A DNA stretch of 64,000 bases from NCBI RefSeq assembly GCF_042678185.1, contig NZ_JBHUDQ010000004.1. The stretch is one strand, 5' to 3'. This document shows positions 8,238 through 16,617 of this stretch, piece by piece. The notes under the pieces are model-generated. The model was not told where the DNA came from. It ran no database searches and saw nothing but the letters and a program-made list of their open reading frames with translations. This DNA comes from Ramlibacter ginsenosidimutans (GTDB lineage: Bacteria; Pseudomonadota; Gammaproteobacteria; Burkholderiales; Burkholderiaceae_C). Both the position numbers and the translations under genes were made by a program. Numbering within the stretch: position 1 is the stretch's first letter; each line of letters begins with the position of its first letter.

Positions 8238-9617
8238 ATGAACCTCCAGCAGATTTTCCACCGCTTTTCCCGCACGCCCGGTGCCGAACTGCCTGTCGGC
8301 CTCGTGGGCGCGGGCGAATTCGGCGCCACCTTCGTCGCGCAGGCGGCGCGCATGCCAGGCCTGAAGGTGGTCGCCGTGTGCGACCGCGACGTGGAGCGGG
8401 CACGCCGCGCGGTGGCGGCCGCGGGACATCCGAAGGAACGCATCCGCGCGTGTGCCACGCTGGCCGACGCCAGGCAGGCCCTCGACGAAGGTGCGATCGC
8501 GCTGCTCGCCTCCGCGGACGACCTGGTGCAGCTGCCGCTGGTGGCCGTGCTGGAAGCCACGGGGGACCCGGAGGCCGCGGCAGCGACCGCGCGCGCGGCC
8601 ATCGACGCCGGCCGGCACGTCGTGATCGCCACAAAGGAAGCGGAGATCGTGGTCGGCGCGGAACTCGCCTGCCGCGCCGCGGAACGCGGCGTCGTGCATT
8701 CGCCCGTGGACGGCGACCAGCCGAGCCTTCTCATCGGCCTCGTGGACTGGGCGCGGATGCTCGGACTCCCCGTCGTGTGTGCGGGCAAGTCCAGCGAATC
8801 GGATTTCGTGTGGGACGCGCAGGCCGGCACGGTGAGCGCCTGGGGTCGCAGCGAACCGGCCGCCGGCTACGCAGACGCGTTCGCGCGCGCCGATGCGGCG
8901 AGCTTGAGAACGCGCCACGCGGTCGCGTTCGCGCGCACGACCGTCCCGGACCTGTGCGAGATGGGCATCGTGGCCAACCACACCGGGCTGTTGCCGGACT
9001 GCGCGTCGCTGCACGCACCCATCGCGCGCACGGTCGAACTGCCTTCGCTGTTCCGCCCGCGCGCCAGCGGCGGCTTGCTGGGAGGTACAGGCCGTGTCGA
9101 CATGTTCAACTGCCTGCGCCGGCCGGACGAGATCAGTTTCGCGGGAGGCGTGTTCGTCGTGGCCGAGACGCCCGACGAGGCGACCGGCCTCCTGTTCGCG
9201 GCCAAGGGGATGCCGGCCTCACCTGACGCGCGCTACGTGCTGCTCCACAACCCGGTGCACCTCCTCGGCGCCGAGGCCGCCGTCTCGATGCTGTCCGCAG
9301 CGCAACTCGGTTGCTCCACGGGCGGCTCCGAGGTGAAGCCGCTCGTGGACCTCGTGGCCTCCGCCGCGCGTCACCTGGAGCCGGGCGAGGTGCTGCAGAT
9401 GGGAGCGCGCCATGAAATCCCGGCGCTCGGTTACGCACTTCAACGCGCTGAACCGCTTGGCGAAGAGCGGCCGGTTCCGTACTACCTGGCACTCGGCGCC
9501 CGCGTGCGGCGGCACGTCGCGCGCGGCCAGCCCCTGCGTGGCGCGGACCTCGACCTGAGCGCTGGTGCACTCAGGCAGTTGCGCGAGGCGCAGGATCGTC
9601 GGTTCTTCGCCAGGTGA
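8238..9617 (+). CDS. Homoserine-dehydrogenase-like NAD(P)-binding protein with C-terminal SAF domain (COG4091)
   Basis: This 459-residue protein has an N-terminal Rossmann fold (VGLVGAGEFGATFV near residues 18-31), a middle homoserine-dehydrogenase-like catalytic region containing VIATKEAE and GDQPS, and a C-terminal SAF-type domain (from about 385, with VPYYLALGARVRRHVARGQPL). Members often sit in sugar or sugar-acid catabolic loci and are not true homoserine dehydrogenases; the actual substrate is unknown. An in-frame ATG at 8223 would add five residues but lies within the operator. It is divergent from the GntR gene and probably belongs to the same regulon as the TRAP/SDR/amidohydrolase operon. 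Confidence 0.85.
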   Translation: MNLQQIFHRFSRTPGAELPVGLVGAGEFGATFVAQAARMPGLKVVAVCDRDVERARRAVAAAGHPKERIRACATLADARQALDEGAIALLASADDLVQLPLVAVLEATGDPEAAAATARAAIDAGRHVVIATKEAEIVVGAELACRAAERGVVHSPVDGDQPSLLIGLVDWARMLGLPVVCAGKSSESDFVWDAQAGTVSAWGRSEPAAGYADAFARADAASLRTRHAVAFARTTVPDLCEMGIVANHTGLLPDCASLHAPIARTVELPSLFRPRASGGLLGGTGRVDMFNCLRRPDEISFAGGVFVVAETPDEATGLLFAAKGMPASPDARYVLLHNPVHLLGAEAAVSMLSAAQLGCSTGGSEVKPLVDLVASAARHLEPGEVLQMGARHEIPALGYALQRAEPLGEERPVPYYLALGARVRRHVARGQPLRGADLDLSAGALRQLREAQDRRFFAR

Positions 9618-9869
9618 CGCTCGGCATTTCAGAAGCCGTTGCGCAAGCCGGGCAAGGCCGAGTGGTCCCCGATGCGGCCCCTTCCCTGCGGGTTGCGACT
9701 CGAAGCGCGCACTGCCGATACGCCCGTGCATCCGATCCGCTGGCATGTTGGCGCGCATTCGAACTTAATGACTAGCATTCGAGCGCGTCATGGTCGCAGC
9801 TCTGCTGGACCGCGCTATGCTCCGCGCTCCACACCTCGACGTGCTGCAACCAGGACATCGCCAGCTCGC

Positions 9870-12269
9870 ATGAACCCGAAGGACATCCTGCGCTGGACCG
9901 CGTTCGCTGCGATGTACTTTGCGTTCCAGGCCATCCCGGCTGCCTTGTACGGCGACATGCCGGCCATGCGCGGGGCCAATGCGGTTGCGGTCTTCGTGCT
10001 GCTGATGGAGCCCAGGCGCCACTGGCGGCTGCTGGCGCCGATCCTGTGGCTCGCGGCCGGCGCCGCCCGCGAAGTCGCGAACGCGCCGCAGCCTTGGCTG
10101 GTCGGGGCCTGCAACGTCGTGGAAATCCTCGCGGTGGCGGCCGTGCTGCATGGGCGCCGGGGGCTGAGCAACCCCTGGCATGGCCGCGACCAGCTGGGGC
10201 GGCTGCTGCTTGCCGTCGTTGCCATCCCGGTCCTCAGCGCGGCTGCCGCAGCCGCGCTCCTCTCGAGCCGCGCCGGCGTGCCCTACGGCCCGCTGTGGCT
10301 GTCCTGGTACTCCGCTTCCGTGCTGGCTTATATCGTCTGCACACCGGTCCTCCTGACCTGGGCGGATCCGGCCGAGCGCCGCCGCGCCCTGCGCGAGGCG
10401 CGCGGCTGGCGCCCCGCGGGTATCGCCTTGATCGCCATTGCCTGCGTGGCCCTGCTGCGCCAGGAAGCGCATACGCCCTGGCTGGTACTGACCTTCCCGC
10501 TGCTCGTCGTGACGACGTGGTGGTACGGCTTGCTGGGCGTCAGCGTGGCGATCGCGGCCATGGCCGTCACCGGTGGGTTCTTCGCGATGCGTGACGTTGG
10601 CGCCCTGTCCCACATCCTGGCGCCGGGAAGCGGACTGCCAGCGCGGGTGCAGGCGCTGCAGGTCTACCTCGCCGCCACGGCGCTGTGCAGCCTGCCGTTC
10701 GCCGTGCTGCTCGCGCAGCAGGCGCTGCTCTGGGCCGAGCTGCGCCGCAAGAGCGATGCGCGCGCCGAGTTCCTGGCGGCCATGAGCCACGAGATCCGCA
10801 CCCCGATGACGGGCGTGCTCGGGATGGCGGACCTGCTGGCGGCGCAGGACATGACGACCGAACAGCGGCGGTACGTCGACGCGATGCGTTCGTCCGGCCG
10901 CCACCTGTTGAGCGTGATCAACGACATCCTGGACTTCTCCCGCATCGAAACGGGCAAGCTGGCCCTGGAGACGACGGACTTCCACCTGGCCGAGTTGATC
11001 GAGCAGGTGCGTTCGCTGATCCATCCGATGGCGCTGGAAAAAGGTCTGGAGTTCGAAGTCCGGCTGTCCCTGCCTTCCCACGCGGTGGTCCGCGGCGACC
11101 CCACGCGCCTGCGGCAGATCCTGTTCAACCTGGCCGGCAATGCCGTGAAGTTCACCCGGCAAGGGTCCGTCACGCTGCATGTCGCCGCCGCCACCGACGC
11201 CGGCGGTGCCGAGCGATTTCGTTTCGAGGTGCGCGACACCGGCATCGGCATACCGCCGGACCAGCTGGCCCAACTGTTTACGCCGTTCACCCAGGCCGAC
11301 CGCAGCACGGCGCGCGAGTACGGCGGCAGCGGGCTCGGGCTGGCGATCAGCAAGCGGCTCGCCGAGGCGATGGACGGCCGCATCGACGTGACCAGCACCG
11401 TGGGTCAGGGCAGCGGCTTCACCCTCGAGGTGCCGCTGGCACCGGGCGATCCGGCACACCTCAGGGCCACCGCGAGCGTAGCCGTCACGTCCCTGCCGCC
11501 CCAGCGCATCCTGGTCGCGGAGGATGTCCAGATCAACCGCGACATCCTGCAGGCGGTGCTGGGCGCACGCGGGCACCGCCTCGTGTTCGCCCACGACGGT
11601 GCCGCCGCAGTGGCATGCGTCCAGCAACAAGCGTTCGACATCGTGTTGATGGACGTGCAGATGCCAGTGATGGACGGGGTCGAGGCGACCCGGCGCATCC
11701 GCAATCTTCCGGGCGAGGTGCGGCGCATCCCGATCGTCGGCCTCACGGCCAACGTGATGAGCCAGGAGCAGGCGCGCTACCTGGAAGCCGGCATGGACGA
11801 CTGCCTGGCGAAGCCGATCGAATGGGAGCGGCTGGACGCGGTCATCGCGCGCTTTGCGTGCGTGGACCACCGCGACGGCGCGCCGGGTGTCGGCGCGCCA
11901 GCCACAAGCAGCCCGCCCGCGCTGCCGCCCATGGATCTGCCGCTGCTGGACGAGCGACAGGTCGCGGCGGTACGGGACATCGGCAGCGAGCAGGATTTCA
12001 GGATGCTCATGCAGGCGGGCATGGATGCCGTGGAGCGGACCGTGGACGAGATCGCCGCCGGCGTGGAAGCAGCCGTTATCGCCGCCGCTGCGCACCGCCT
12101 GAAGGGTTCGGCCGGCATGATGGGCATGGCGCGCATCAGCGCGCTCGCGACGGCGCTGGAGGAAGCCTGCGCCAGCGGGGAGGACCTGCAGCGTTGGCGG
12201 CAATGGCTGCCGGATTCGGTCCGGGAAACACGGGCCGCGCTGGTCGCGGCAGGTGGGCTGGGTGCCTAG
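9870..12269 (+). CDS. Hybrid sensor histidine kinase (membrane sensor, HisKA, HATPase, REC, HPt)
   Basis: This 799-residue protein begins with about 290 residues of hydrophobic helices resembling a MASE1-type integral membrane sensor. It continues with HisKA (phosphoacceptor H307 in AAMSHEIRTPM), an HATPase domain (NLAGNAVKF, DTGIGI, GGSGLGLAIS), a receiver domain (phosphoacceptor D595 in VLMDVQMPVMDG) and a C-terminal HPt domain (H742 in AHRLKGSAGMMG). It therefore holds a complete His-Asp-His relay and should pass phosphate to a separate response regulator not found nearby. The start at 9870 (MNPKDILRW) is preferred; the frame extends upstream to 9639 with low-complexity sequence. No output partner is adjacent. 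Confidence 0.9.
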   Translation: MNPKDILRWTAFAAMYFAFQAIPAALYGDMPAMRGANAVAVFVLLMEPRRHWRLLAPILWLAAGAAREVANAPQPWLVGACNVVEILAVAAVLHGRRGLSNPWHGRDQLGRLLLAVVAIPVLSAAAAAALLSSRAGVPYGPLWLSWYSASVLAYIVCTPVLLTWADPAERRRALREARGWRPAGIALIAIACVALLRQEAHTPWLVLTFPLLVVTTWWYGLLGVSVAIAAMAVTGGFFAMRDVGALSHILAPGSGLPARVQALQVYLAATALCSLPFAVLLAQQALLWAELRRKSDARAEFLAAMSHEIRTPMTGVLGMADLLAAQDMTTEQRRYVDAMRSSGRHLLSVINDILDFSRIETGKLALETTDFHLAELIEQVRSLIHPMALEKGLEFEVRLSLPSHAVVRGDPTRLRQILFNLAGNAVKFTRQGSVTLHVAAATDAGGAERFRFEVRDTGIGIPPDQLAQLFTPFTQADRSTAREYGGSGLGLAISKRLAEAMDGRIDVTSTVGQGSGFTLEVPLAPGDPAHLRATASVAVTSLPPQRILVAEDVQINRDILQAVLGARGHRLVFAHDGAAAVACVQQQAFDIVLMDVQMPVMDGVEATRRIRNLPGEVRRIPIVGLTANVMSQEQARYLEAGMDDCLAKPIEWERLDAVIARFACVDHRDGAPGVGAPATSSPPALPPMDLPLLDERQVAAVRDIGSEQDFRMLMQAGMDAVERTVDEIAAGVEAAVIAAAAHRLKGSAGMMGMARISALATALEEACASGEDLQRWRQWLPDSVRETRAALVAAGGLGA

Positions 12270-12325
12270 GGCCCTTCGCGCCCCTGGAATAGCGTGAACC
12301 GGCCCTAGCTCCTTTCGACCCAGGG

Positions 12326-12355
12326 CAGCCGCCGTTCCCGTCGGAGCGGCGGCTG
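12326..12355. terminator. Strong hairpin downstream of the kinase gene, terminator-like
   Basis: CAGCCGCCG (12326-12334) pairs with CGGCGGCTG (12347-12355), and the stem extends inward through one G-U pair to about 13 bp with a 4-base loop. It begins 57 bp after the kinase stop. No T-run follows, so it is not a textbook Rho-independent terminator and could instead be an mRNA-end or repeat structure. Confidence 0.35.
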
Positions 12356-12515
12356 TAAGTGGAGCGGCCGAGGCGGCCTAGTGTGTTGCATCGACCGGCT
12401 GAATCCGCAACCCAAAGCAGACATTCCGTTCTTCAGAAGCTCGTTGCCTTGGAAGCTGCGTGTCAGTTGCGACGCTCCGCGTAGTCCACCGAGGCGCGCA
12501 GCTTCGTTGACTGGT

Positions 12516-12660
12516 TTCGGCGGCGATCCGGCGAAGCTTGCCAAGGCGATCGTCGATCTTGCCCGGCTTGGGAACCCGCCAATCCGGTTCGCTGCGCGAG
12601 CCGACGCGCTGGACACCTCCGAGGCGAAGGCGCCCTGCGGGCGCAGGCGGCTGCGTTCCG
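12516..12660 (+). pseudogene. Remnant of an SDR C-terminal region
   Basis: One plus-strand frame reads GDPAKLAKAIVDLARLGNPP followed by IRFAARADAL and then AEAK-like sequence. This closely matches the C-terminal part of SDR oxidoreductases (pattern GDPxKxAxAIxxLAxLxxPPxRxxxGxDA). Neither the Rossmann motif nor the catalytic YxxxK is present upstream, and the frame runs into unrelated sequence on both sides, so this is a decayed fragment. It shows that a gene was lost from this gap. Confidence 0.55.
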
Positions 12661-12882
12661 AGAACTTTCCTCCTCCCTCGCATACGAGATCCCTTAGGTC
12701 GGGAGAAAGGCCGCTGGCGGGCCGGCAGTTGAATCGGTTTTCCACTATCCAAGTCTGCCTCTGGCCGGGCGCAGACGTCGTACGCGCAGAGTGGCTACGG
12801 CAGCAATCGACCCGCAGCGGCCCCGCATTCTCGCTACTCGAAGCGACCCGGACTGAACTCGCGGGTGCAAGGGCAACCTCTG

Positions 12883-12912
12883 TTGACAACGCGGACCGCC
12901 GTGGCCTACCCT
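12883..12912 (+). promoter_or_regulatory. Candidate sigma-70 promoter of the rpiB-like/ABC operon
   Basis: A perfect -35 hexamer TTGACA (12883-12888) is followed after 18 bp by TACCCT (12907-12912), a weak -10. Transcription would begin near 12920, about 50 bp before the ATG at 12970. The adjoining FadR-type operator (12912-12924) overlaps the -10 and start region, the position expected for repression. Confidence 0.5.
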
Positions 12913-12924
12913 TGGTAAGACCAC
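12912..12924. promoter_or_regulatory. Candidate FadR/PdhR-type GntR operator
   Basis: The sequence TTGGTAAGACCAC contains the perfect dyad TGGT-AAG-ACCA. It matches the known FadR-subfamily consensus TTGGTnnnACCAA (PdhR, LldR) in all but the last base. It overlaps the predicted promoter of the operon that encodes a FadR-type regulator at 13514-14284, so autoregulation is the simplest reading. Confidence 0.65.
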
Positions 12925-12969
12925 GGTAAGGCAGCTCTCGGGCTGCAGCATGTCGCAAGGGGCCCCCGA

Positions 12970-13500
12970 ATGTCCAGAGACGAATCCCGCTCACCGCACG
13001 CGATTGCGGTGCCACGATGGCCTGCGATCGGCCTGGCGAACGACCACGCAGGCTTCCTCCTGAAGGGATTCGTGACCAGTGTCCTCGCGCAGCACTGCGA
13101 CCAGATCATCGACGTCGGGCCGAACTCGGATTCACCCGTCGACTTTCCGGATGTCACCCGCAACGCGATCTCCCTGATCCGCGACGGAAAGGTCAAGCGG
13201 GTCATCCTGCTCTGCGGCACCGGTGCGGGAGCCTGCATCGCAGCCAACAAGATCCCCGGCATCCGCGCGGCGGTCTGCCATGACACGTTCGTGGCACGCC
13301 AGGCCGTCGAACACGACGACATGAACGTGATGTGCATCGGCGCATGGATCATCGGGCCCCAGGTTGCACGTGACGTCATCGAGACATTCCTCGCCTCCGA
13401 GTTCAGCACCGAGGAGCACTTCCGCCGGCGCGTCGAGAAGCTCGGCGACCTGGAGCGGGAAGCCGCCCGGTCCCTGACCCAGAGCAGCGGACAGGGGTGA
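12970..13500 (+). CDS. RpiB/LacA/LacB-family sugar-phosphate isomerase
   Basis: This 176-residue protein matches the RpiB fold. It has NDHAG at residues 24-28 (usually SDHAG), the catalytic cysteine C82 in LLCGTGAG, the phosphate-binding KIPGIRAAVCHD segment and the NVMCIGAWIIG strand. Family members interconvert aldose and ketose phosphates such as ribose-5-P/ribulose-5-P, allose-6-P or erythrose phosphates. It is the first gene of an operon with a FadR-type regulator, ribokinase and ABC importer, so it probably isomerises a phosphorylated sugar made from the imported compound. The real substrate may not be ribose-5-P. Confidence 0.85.
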   Translation: MSRDESRSPHAIAVPRWPAIGLANDHAGFLLKGFVTSVLAQHCDQIIDVGPNSDSPVDFPDVTRNAISLIRDGKVKRVILLCGTGAGACIAANKIPGIRAAVCHDTFVARQAVEHDDMNVMCIGAWIIGPQVARDVIETFLASEFSTEEHFRRRVEKLGDLEREAARSLTQSSGQG

Positions 13501-13513
13501 GCCGGCTCCCGCA

Positions 13514-14284
13514 ATGAACAAGCCGATCAGGATCACCCAACGGGCCGACGCCACCGAGGACGGATACGACCGCGTCCTGTCATTCCTGCGGGACGAGCTG
13601 ATGTCGGGCCGCCTGAAGACCGGCGACCGGCTGCTTCCGGAACGTGACCTCGCCAGCGCCCTGGGCGTGAGCCGGCCCGTCATCCGCGAAGCGCTGACGG
13701 CACTGTCGACGCTGGGAGCGGTCGAGATCCGGCGCGGTTATGGGACGGTGGTGCGCGAGCCGAACTTCACCGCCCTTGCCGATTACTTCGGCCTCGTCCT
13801 CGCCCAGCAGGCAGGCGCCGTGGACGACGTGATGCAGGCGCGCATCGCCATCGAGCGGCAAGCGATCCGGCTGGCGTGCACGCGCGCCCTTGCGCCGGAT
13901 CTCGAACGGCTGTCGCAGGCGCTGCAGGCGATCAAGGAAACCATCGACGATCCCGCCCGAGGCGGTGCGGCGGACTTTCACTTCCACTCGATGCTCGTGG
14001 AGGCGGCCCACTCCCCGGCGCTCTCCAGCGTCTACGCCGCCGTCGCCAAGCTGCTCCGGGAGTCCCACCTGGAGCGCAGGAAGGTGATCGCCAGCGTCCC
14101 CCAGGTGGATGCGTATCTCATCGACCATCACGAAGCCCTCCTCTCCGCGGTGCGGCGCAGGAATCCTGCCGAAGCGGATGCGCTCCTGACGGAGCACTTC
14201 GAGATCGGTGCGAACCTGCGCGTGGATGCCGCGGCGGCGGAAGCGCAGCCGCGCGGCAAGAAGCGCAGCACCCAGCGCGCATGA
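13514..14284 (+). CDS. FadR/GntR-family transcriptional regulator
   Basis: This 256-residue regulator has an N-terminal winged helix (VLSFLRDELMSGRLKTGDRL, LASALGVSRPVIREALTALS) and an FCD effector domain with metal-ligand-type residues (ADFHFHSMLVEAAHS, LIDHHEALL). The N-terminal arrangement LPERDLA is typical of the FadR subgroup. It lies 13 bp after the isomerase gene and overlaps the ribokinase start by 4 bp (ATGA). The TGGT-N3-ACCA site at 12912-12924 fits this subfamily, so it probably represses its own operon until a sugar-acid-like effector binds. Confidence 0.92.
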   Translation: MNKPIRITQRADATEDGYDRVLSFLRDELMSGRLKTGDRLLPERDLASALGVSRPVIREALTALSTLGAVEIRRGYGTVVREPNFTALADYFGLVLAQQAGAVDDVMQARIAIERQAIRLACTRALAPDLERLSQALQAIKETIDDPARGGAADFHFHSMLVEAAHSPALSSVYAAVAKLLRESHLERRKVIASVPQVDAYLIDHHEALLSAVRRRNPAEADALLTEHFEIGANLRVDAAAAEAQPRGKKRSTQRA

Positions 14285-15168
14285 CTCCGCAGATCGTCGT
14301 CTTCGGCAGCATGAACATGGACCTCATGGTCCGTGTGGCACGCGCTCCGCGAGGCGGCGAGACGCTGCAGGGGCTGTCGTTCCTCGCCAACCCCGGCGGC
14401 AAGGGCGCGAACCAGGCCGTTGCCTGCGCTCGCCAGGGCGCACGCGTGGCCATGGTGGGATGCGTCGGCGAGGATGACTTCGGCAGCACACTGCGCAACG
14501 CGCTGGCCGCGGATGGCATCGACGTCGCCCAGGTCCGCACGGCGGGCGAAAGCACCGGCGTCGCGGTCGTGATGGTCGACGACCAGGGCGAGAACCGCAT
14601 CACCATCATCCCCGGCGCCAACCATCTGTTGAAGGCAGATCCCGAGGCCCTCGCCGGGCAGTACCTGCTCCTGCAGTGCGAAGTGCCGATGGCCGAAGTG
14701 GTGCTGGCAGCAAGGATCATGCACGAGCAGGGAGCGACCGTGGTGATGAACCCGGCGCCCGTGTGCCAGCTTCCGGACGAACTCTGGTCCTTGGTGGACA
14801 TCTTCGTGATGAACGAGATCGAGGCGTCGGAGCTGTCCGGCGTCACCGTGACCGATTCCGCCAGCGCCGCGGCGGCGGCGACAGCGCTGCGCCGGCGCGG
14901 ACCGTCGACGGCGATCGTGACCCTGGGCGCTCAGGGCGTGCTCGTCGCCGACGACGCCGGCTGCCGTCACTTTCCCGCGAGCAAAGTGCAGGTGGTCGAC
15001 ACGACCGCCGCGGGCGACACTTTCATAGGCGCGATGTGCGCCGCGCGCGTCGCCGGGCAGTCGACGGACGCCGCGGTGATGCGGGGCATCCGGGCCGCCA
15101 CGCTCTGCGTCACCCGCGCCGGTGCGCAGGCATCGATTCCCTATCTGCGCGAACTGGGCGAGCCGTGA
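14281..15168 (+). CDS. rbsK: Ribokinase (PfkB family)
   Basis: This 295-residue PfkB-family kinase phosphorylates a sugar at the primary hydroxyl with ATP. The sugar-binding signature GGKGANQAVA (residues 39-48) is characteristic of ribokinase, and the ATP/anion-hole motif DTTAAGDTF has the catalytic base D246. It starts inside the regulator stop (ATGA overlap) and ends inside the first permease start (GTGA overlap). With the RpiB-like isomerase it suggests that the imported compound ends up as a free pentose or similar sugar that is then phosphorylated and isomerised. Related kinases accept deoxyribose or other sugars, so the substrate is not certain. Confidence 0.9.
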   Translation: MTPQIVVFGSMNMDLMVRVARAPRGGETLQGLSFLANPGGKGANQAVACARQGARVAMVGCVGEDDFGSTLRNALAADGIDVAQVRTAGESTGVAVVMVDDQGENRITIIPGANHLLKADPEALAGQYLLLQCEVPMAEVVLAARIMHEQGATVVMNPAPVCQLPDELWSLVDIFVMNEIEASELSGVTVTDSASAAAAATALRRRGPSTAIVTLGAQGVLVADDAGCRHFPASKVQVVDTTAAGDTFIGAMCAARVAGQSTDAAVMRGIRAATLCVTRAGAQASIPYLRELGEP

Positions 15169-15848
15169 CCTACAAGTTCGACTTCAGCAGCGTGCTGGCG
15201 CAATGGCCGCTGTTCCTGCACGGCGCCGGGCTGACCCTGAGGTTGTCGCTGGCCGCGACCTTGCTCGGCCTGCTGATCGGAACACTCTGCGCCATCGGGC
15301 GGGGCAGCAACAACCGCTTCGTGGCCCGCGCCTGTGCGACTTATGTCGAGACGATCCGCAACACGCCCTTGCTGGTGCAGATCTTCCTGGTGTACTTCGG
15401 GCTTGCCAGCATCGGCCTGAAGGTGCCCGCCTTCCTCGCCGCCGTGCTGGCAATGGTCATCAACGTCGGCGCCTACACGACCGAGATCATGCGCGCCGGC
15501 ATCGAATCGATCCACAGGAGCCAGATCGAGGCGGCGGAGTGCCTGGCGCTCTCGCGCGCGCAGATCTACTGGCACGTGATCCTGAGGCCGGCGACGGAAC
15601 GCGTGTATCCCGCACTCACGAGCCAGTTCGTGCTGCTCATGCTGGCCACCTCCATCACCTCGCAGATCTCGGCCGAGGAGCTGACGGCCATCGCCAACCG
15701 CGTGCAGTCGGACACGTTCCGCTCCTTCGAAACGTACGCGGTGGTGGCGGTGTTCTACCTCCTGCTCTCGCTGCTGATGCGGACGGCCTTCTGGGCCGCC
15801 GGCCAGGCGCTCTTCACGCGCCGCCGCAAGCTGGGGACGCCGCTGTGA
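15165..15848 (+). CDS. ABC importer permease (HisM/polar amino acid family), subunit 1
   Basis: This 227-residue permease has about five transmembrane segments. The family signature includes YVETIRNTPLLVQIFLVYFG and the EAA loop EAAECLALSRAQIYWHVILRPA, which contacts the ATPase. The GTG start at 15165 overlaps the ribokinase stop by 4 bp and begins VTYKFDFSSVLAQWP, aligning with relatives. Its partner permease overlaps by another 4 bp, so the pair should be made at equal levels. The HisMQ family usually transports polar amino acids or opines, so its union with ribokinase is notable. Confidence 0.92.
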   Translation: MTYKFDFSSVLAQWPLFLHGAGLTLRLSLAATLLGLLIGTLCAIGRGSNNRFVARACATYVETIRNTPLLVQIFLVYFGLASIGLKVPAFLAAVLAMVINVGAYTTEIMRAGIESIHRSQIEAAECLALSRAQIYWHVILRPATERVYPALTSQFVLLMLATSITSQISAEELTAIANRVQSDTFRSFETYAVVAVFYLLLSLLMRTAFWAAGQALFTRRRKLGTPL

Positions 15849-16516
15849 ACAACGCCTTCAACGCGAACCACTTCGTGTTCCTGCTGCAGGGGGCGGGCTG
15901 GACGCTGGTGCTGTCGCTGATGGCGTTCGTGGGCGGTGGGCTGGCCGGATTCCTCGTGGCCCTGTGCCGCATCTCGCCCGTCCGGTCGCTGCGCTGGCTC
16001 TCCACCGGCTACGTGCAGCTGGTGCAAGGCACGCCGCTGCTGATCCTCATGTTCCTGGCGTACTTCGGCCTCAGCATCGTCGGCCTGAGCCTCCCGGCGC
16101 TGGTGGCGGCCGGCCTCTCGATGACCGTCTACGTCAGCGCGTACATCGGGGAGATCTGGCGCGGCTGCATCCAGGCCGTGCCGCGCACGCAATGGGAAGC
16201 CGCCGAATGCCTGGCGCTATCCAGGGTGCAGCGCATGCGGCTGGTGGTCCTGCCCCAGGCCCTGCGCATCGCGACCCCGCCCACGGTGGGCTTCATGGTG
16301 CAGATCGTCAAAAACACTTCGCTGGCCTCGGTGGTCGGCTTCGTCGAACTGGCCCGCGCGGGCCAGGTGGTGAACAACTCCATCTTCCAACCGTTCCTGG
16401 TTTACATGCTCGTTGCCGGTCTCTACTTCCTGCTCTGCTTCCCGCTGTCGTGGTGGAGCCGGCAGCTCGAACGCCGCCTGCTGGTGGCCCATCGCGTGGA
16501 GGTCGCGGCGGCATGA
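15845..16516 (+). CDS. ABC importer permease (HisQ/polar amino acid family), subunit 2
   Basis: This 223-residue second permease starts at a GTG that overlaps the first permease stop (GTGA). It carries the same family signatures as subunit 1: YVQLVQGTPLLILMFLAYFG and the EAA loop EAAECLALSRVQRMRLVVLPQA. The stop at 16514-16516 overlaps an ATG (16513) that opens only a 33-codon frame made by a repeat insertion. The true next gene, the ATPase, begins at 16611. Confidence 0.92.
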   Translation: MNNAFNANHFVFLLQGAGWTLVLSLMAFVGGGLAGFLVALCRISPVRSLRWLSTGYVQLVQGTPLLILMFLAYFGLSIVGLSLPALVAAGLSMTVYVSAYIGEIWRGCIQAVPRTQWEAAECLALSRVQRMRLVVLPQALRIATPPTVGFMVQIVKNTSLASVVGFVELARAGQVVNNSIFQPFLVYMLVAGLYFLLCFPLSWWSRQLERRLLVAHRVEVAAA

Positions 16517-16617
16517 GCGCCGCACGGCCGCCCGAAGGCGCTCGCCCCCTCCGCTTGCGGAGGGGGGAGGAGGAGTCCGCGCAGCGGACGGATCCTGGGG
16601 GAGGTACCCCATGAGCG
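16512..16617 (+). repeat. 98-bp inserted double-hairpin repeat flanked by 8-bp direct repeats
   Basis: CATGAGCG occurs at 16512-16519 and again at 16610-16617, flanking the insert like a target-site duplication. Inside are two hairpins: CCCCCTCCGC/GCGGAGGGGG (16545-16554 with 16557-16566) and GTCCGC/GCGGAC (16575-16580 with 16584-16589). The insert separates permease stop and ATPase start, which probably once overlapped as ATGA. The duplicated ATG opens a 33-codon frame (16513-16614) whose stop overlaps the ATPase ATG, so coupling may persist. A GGGGGAGG ribosome-binding site at the right end serves the ATPase. The sequence style recalls GC-rich intergenic repeats common in Comamonadaceae. 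Confidence 0.65.

Larger units (their letters stand above)
12270..12969. other. 700-bp gap with degraded sequence and hairpins
   Basis: No intact gene is supported here. The stretch holds a strong hairpin (12326-12355), the remains of an SDR gene tail (about 12516-12660), a GTCTGC...GCAGAC hairpin repeat (12753-12776) of a type seen at other gaps in the window, and the promoter of the rpiB-like operon at its right end. An open minus-strand frame across the gap has no recognisable domain and is treated as chance. Confidence 0.7.

Noticed and set aside
9765..12203. Long minus-strand open frame (over 800 codons) opposite the hybrid kinase
   Set aside because: It mirrors the real kinase gene in a high-GC region, is rich in His/Arg/Gln typical of antisense frames and has no domain.
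12305..13015. Minus-strand frame of 236 codons in the gap before the rpiB-like gene
   Set aside because: No domain, overlaps promoter signals, hairpins and an SDR remnant on the other strand.
16513..16614. 33-codon frame bridging permease and ATPase as an independent gene
   Set aside because: It consists wholly of the hairpin repeat and has Arg/Gly/Pro-rich translation; treated as a by-product of the insertion that may only keep translational coupling.
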